Source of the DNA: Bacteroidales bacterium
Lineage (GTDB): Bacteria; Bacteroidota; Bacteroidia; Bacteroidales; UBA12481
Direction: 5' to 3'
Assembly (NCBI GenBank): GCA_021160155.1
Contig: JAGHDB010000010.1
Location: forward strand, 1 to 8,410
DNA: 8,410 bases
The first letter of the stretch is position 1. The number at the start of each line of letters is the position of its first letter. Below the pieces are notes generated by a model. That model ran no database searches and was not told where the DNA came from. It was given only the letters and a program-made list of their open reading frames with translations. Below, in pieces: positions 6,918 through 8,410 of the stretch. The translations under genes and the position numbers were made by a program.

Positions 6918-8410
6918 TTAGGATACGGTTACTTTCTTTACACGTTTTCTGCGCGCGGCAGTCTGAATACACTCCCTGCGACTGATCACTACAGATACAC
7001 CCGGATATTTCAGCTCCCTTGAAATTAATTCAGCATTTTGTTTGTGATTTTTCCGGAGAGGAATAATCACGTGTAAGTGTTCGGGCTCAACTCCAATTCC
7101 CAGACAAATCTTCTCAAGATGACCTGTAGCGGATGAGTGTTGCCCGCCTGTCATTCCGGTTGTTTCATTATCACTGATAATCACGGTGATGGGTGATCTT
7201 TCATTTACCGCATCCAGAAGCCCGGTCATTCCTGAATGTGTAAAAGTAGAATCCCCTATTACCGCCACTGCGGGAATCAATCCGGCATCAGCCGCTCCCT
7301 TGGCCATTGTAATGGAAGCACCCATATCCACACAGCTGTTAATAGCATTAAAAGGAGGCAGGGCCCCCAGAGTATAACATCCTATATCTGAAAAACTTCT
7401 TCCGGTACTGTAAGGTTTAATCGCTGTAAGCAACGCTTTAAACATATCGGCATGACCGCATCCCGGACACAACATGGGAGGACGATTTGCCAGAAATCCG
7501 GGTACCGGAGGCCCTTCATGGGATTCAATCTGTAAGGCACGGGCCACCAGGTCAGGATTTAACTCACCATCACGGGGAAGTGTACCGTCTAATCTGCCAA
7601 GTATCCGCGGATGTTCAGTATCTGTAATTCCGAGTAGCAATTCTTCAAGCAGAGGATATCCCTCTTCGAGTACCAGGATGCGTTCTGATTTTGCTGCCAG
7701 TTGTCGAATTAATTTCACAGGAACAGGATATTGCCCGATTTTCAGCACGGAATAGGGAACTCCGTCAGGGAAAGATTCCCGAAGATAATTATTAGCTAAA
7801 CCGCAGGCGATAATCCCTAATGATGCTTGCTCTTTCAAATGTAAACTGTTATACGGTGACAACTCTGATGCAGTCACCAACGCAGGCTGTACATCCAATA
7901 ATTGATGGTATCTTTTCCTTGCCACTGAGGGGAGCAGGACAAATTGTTTCCGGTCGTCAGGAATATGAAGGTCATTTTCCGGCTGTCGTGTTTTAATTGT
8001 AACCACTGATCTGGAGTGTGAAAGACGTGTAGTGATCCGTATCATTACAGGAAGACCATATTTTTCTGAAAGATTAAATCCCTCATAAGCCATATCATAC
8101 GCCTCCTGCTGATTTGAAGGTTCAAGAACCGGTATCAGGGCAAACTTGCCGTAAAACCTTGAATCCTGTTCATTTTGTGAAGAGTGCATAGACGGATCAT
8201 CCGCCACGGCAAGTATCAGACCTCCCCCGGCTCCGGTTATTGCAGAATTGATAAATGGGTCAGCTGCTACATTTAATCCGACATGCTTCATGCATACCAT
8301 CGCTCTTTTTCCGCAATATGACATCCCTAAAGCAGCCTCATATGCTGTTTTTTCATTGGCCGACCAGGCAGCATGAATATTTAATTCCCTGACCACCGGA
8401 TGTCGTTGTA
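6918..8410 (-). CDS. iorA: Indolepyruvate:ferredoxin oxidoreductase, alpha subunit (5' end beyond the window)
   Basis: The minus-strand frame is open from the window edge (first full codon at 8408) to the TAA at 6920-6918, giving 496 visible residues. About 40-50 N-terminal residues should be missing, because the text begins just before INIHAAWSANEKTAYEAAL-like sequence (read here as LNIHAAWSANEKTAYEAAL) that is internal in the family. The GTG at 8396 is therefore not the real start. In order: a pyrimidine-binding domain with KHVGLNVAADPFINS and DDPSMHSSQNEQDSR; a middle transketolase C-like domain with LVLEEGYPLLEE; then the thiamine diphosphate (PP) domain with PMLCPGCGH, SDIGCYTLG, the metal/TPP motif GDSTFTHSGMTGLLDA and DNETTGMTGGQ. 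The protein stops at RRECIQTAARRKRVKKVTVS, without the C-terminal two-cluster ferredoxin domain (CxxCxxCxxxCP) found in classical IorA. It forms the catalytic complex with the adjacent iorB product. Confidence 0.95.
   Translation of the reverse strand, partial: QRHPVVRELNIHAAWSANEKTAYEAALGMSYCGKRAMVCMKHVGLNVAADPFINSAITGAGGGLILAVADDPSMHSSQNEQDSRFYGKFALIPVLEPSNQQEAYDMAYEGFNLSEKYGLPVMIRITTRLSHSRSVVTIKTRQPENDLHIPDDRKQFVLLPSVARKRYHQLLDVQPALVTASELSPYNSLHLKEQASLGIIACGLANNYLRESFPDGVPYSVLKIGQYPVPVKLIRQLAAKSERILVLEEGYPLLEELLLGITDTEHPRILGRLDGTLPRDGELNPDLVARALQIESHEGPPVPGFLANRPPMLCPGCGHADMFKALLTAIKPYSTGRSFSDIGCYTLGALPPFNAINSCVDMGASITMAKGAADAGLIPAVAVIGDSTFTHSGMTGLLDAVNERSPITVIISDNETTGMTGGQHSSATGHLEKICLGIGVEPEHLHVIIPLRKNHKQNAELISRELKYPGVSVVISRRECIQTAARRKRVKKVTVS

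Noticed and set aside
6916..6972. Longer iorB start at 6972
   Set aside because: The extra 19 residues lie over the iorA 3' end and do not resemble the family N-terminus; MSKTDIILAGVGGQG at 6915 does.
8394..8396. GTG as the start codon of iorA
   Set aside because: The frame stays open to the window edge, and family members have about 40-50 conserved residues before this point, so the gene is cut by the window and does not start here.
1..8410. Many CCGG and ATCCGG tetramers and hexamers as a possible repeat or uptake-type sequence
   Set aside because: They fall inside coding regions mainly in codon pairs such as Pro-Asp and Ala-Gly, without fixed flanks or spacing, so codon usage explains them well enough; a count against shuffled codons would settle it.

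Overview
The window looks like chromosomal DNA of moderate, AT-leaning composition from a Bacteroidota-like bacterium (or a relative in the FCB group). The evidence is a lipoprotein GH92 mannosidase and a lipoprotein CBM9-like protein of the kind common in that group, AT-rich start regions mostly without clear Shine-Dalgarno sequences, and a SRYGGLKQ-type nucleotidyltransferase. The lineage is an inference from gene content. The IorA/IorB pair suggests an anaerobe or facultative anaerobe that handles aryl-pyruvates with ferredoxin-type chemistry.

Layout. (1) Positions 1-5290, minus strand: a three-gene operon read from right to left. A CBM9-like lipoprotein (5290-4127) is followed by a GH92 alpha-mannosidase lipoprotein (4130-1182), then by a secreted alpha/beta hydrolase (from 1185, leaving the window just after its GHSM nucleophile motif). 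Both junctions are 4-base ATGA stop/start overlaps, so the three are very likely co-transcribed and translationally coupled. All three have export signals, which suggests a cell-envelope or surface module for alpha-mannose-containing glycans or glycoconjugates. No SusC/SusD pair or regulator is visible. (2) Positions 5291-5425: a 135-base divergent intergenic region, the only real non-coding gap. (3) Positions 5426-6340, plus strand: a sugar-phosphate nucleotidyltransferase-like protein of unknown substrate. (4) Positions 6310-8410, minus strand: iorA (5' end beyond the window) followed after 2 bases by iorB, the two subunits of indolepyruvate:ferredoxin oxidoreductase. iorB ends tail-to-tail with the nucleotidyltransferase gene, and the two coding regions overlap by 31 bases.

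No tRNA, rRNA, CRISPR array, insertion sequence or long repeat was seen. The most notable points are the tightly coupled glycan operon, a GH92 with a two-domain C-terminal extension, a CBM9-like protein with an additional C-terminal region, an IorA that ends without the usual C-terminal ferredoxin domain, and the overlapping convergent gene ends. Nothing here can be called a new defence or mobile system from sequence alone.
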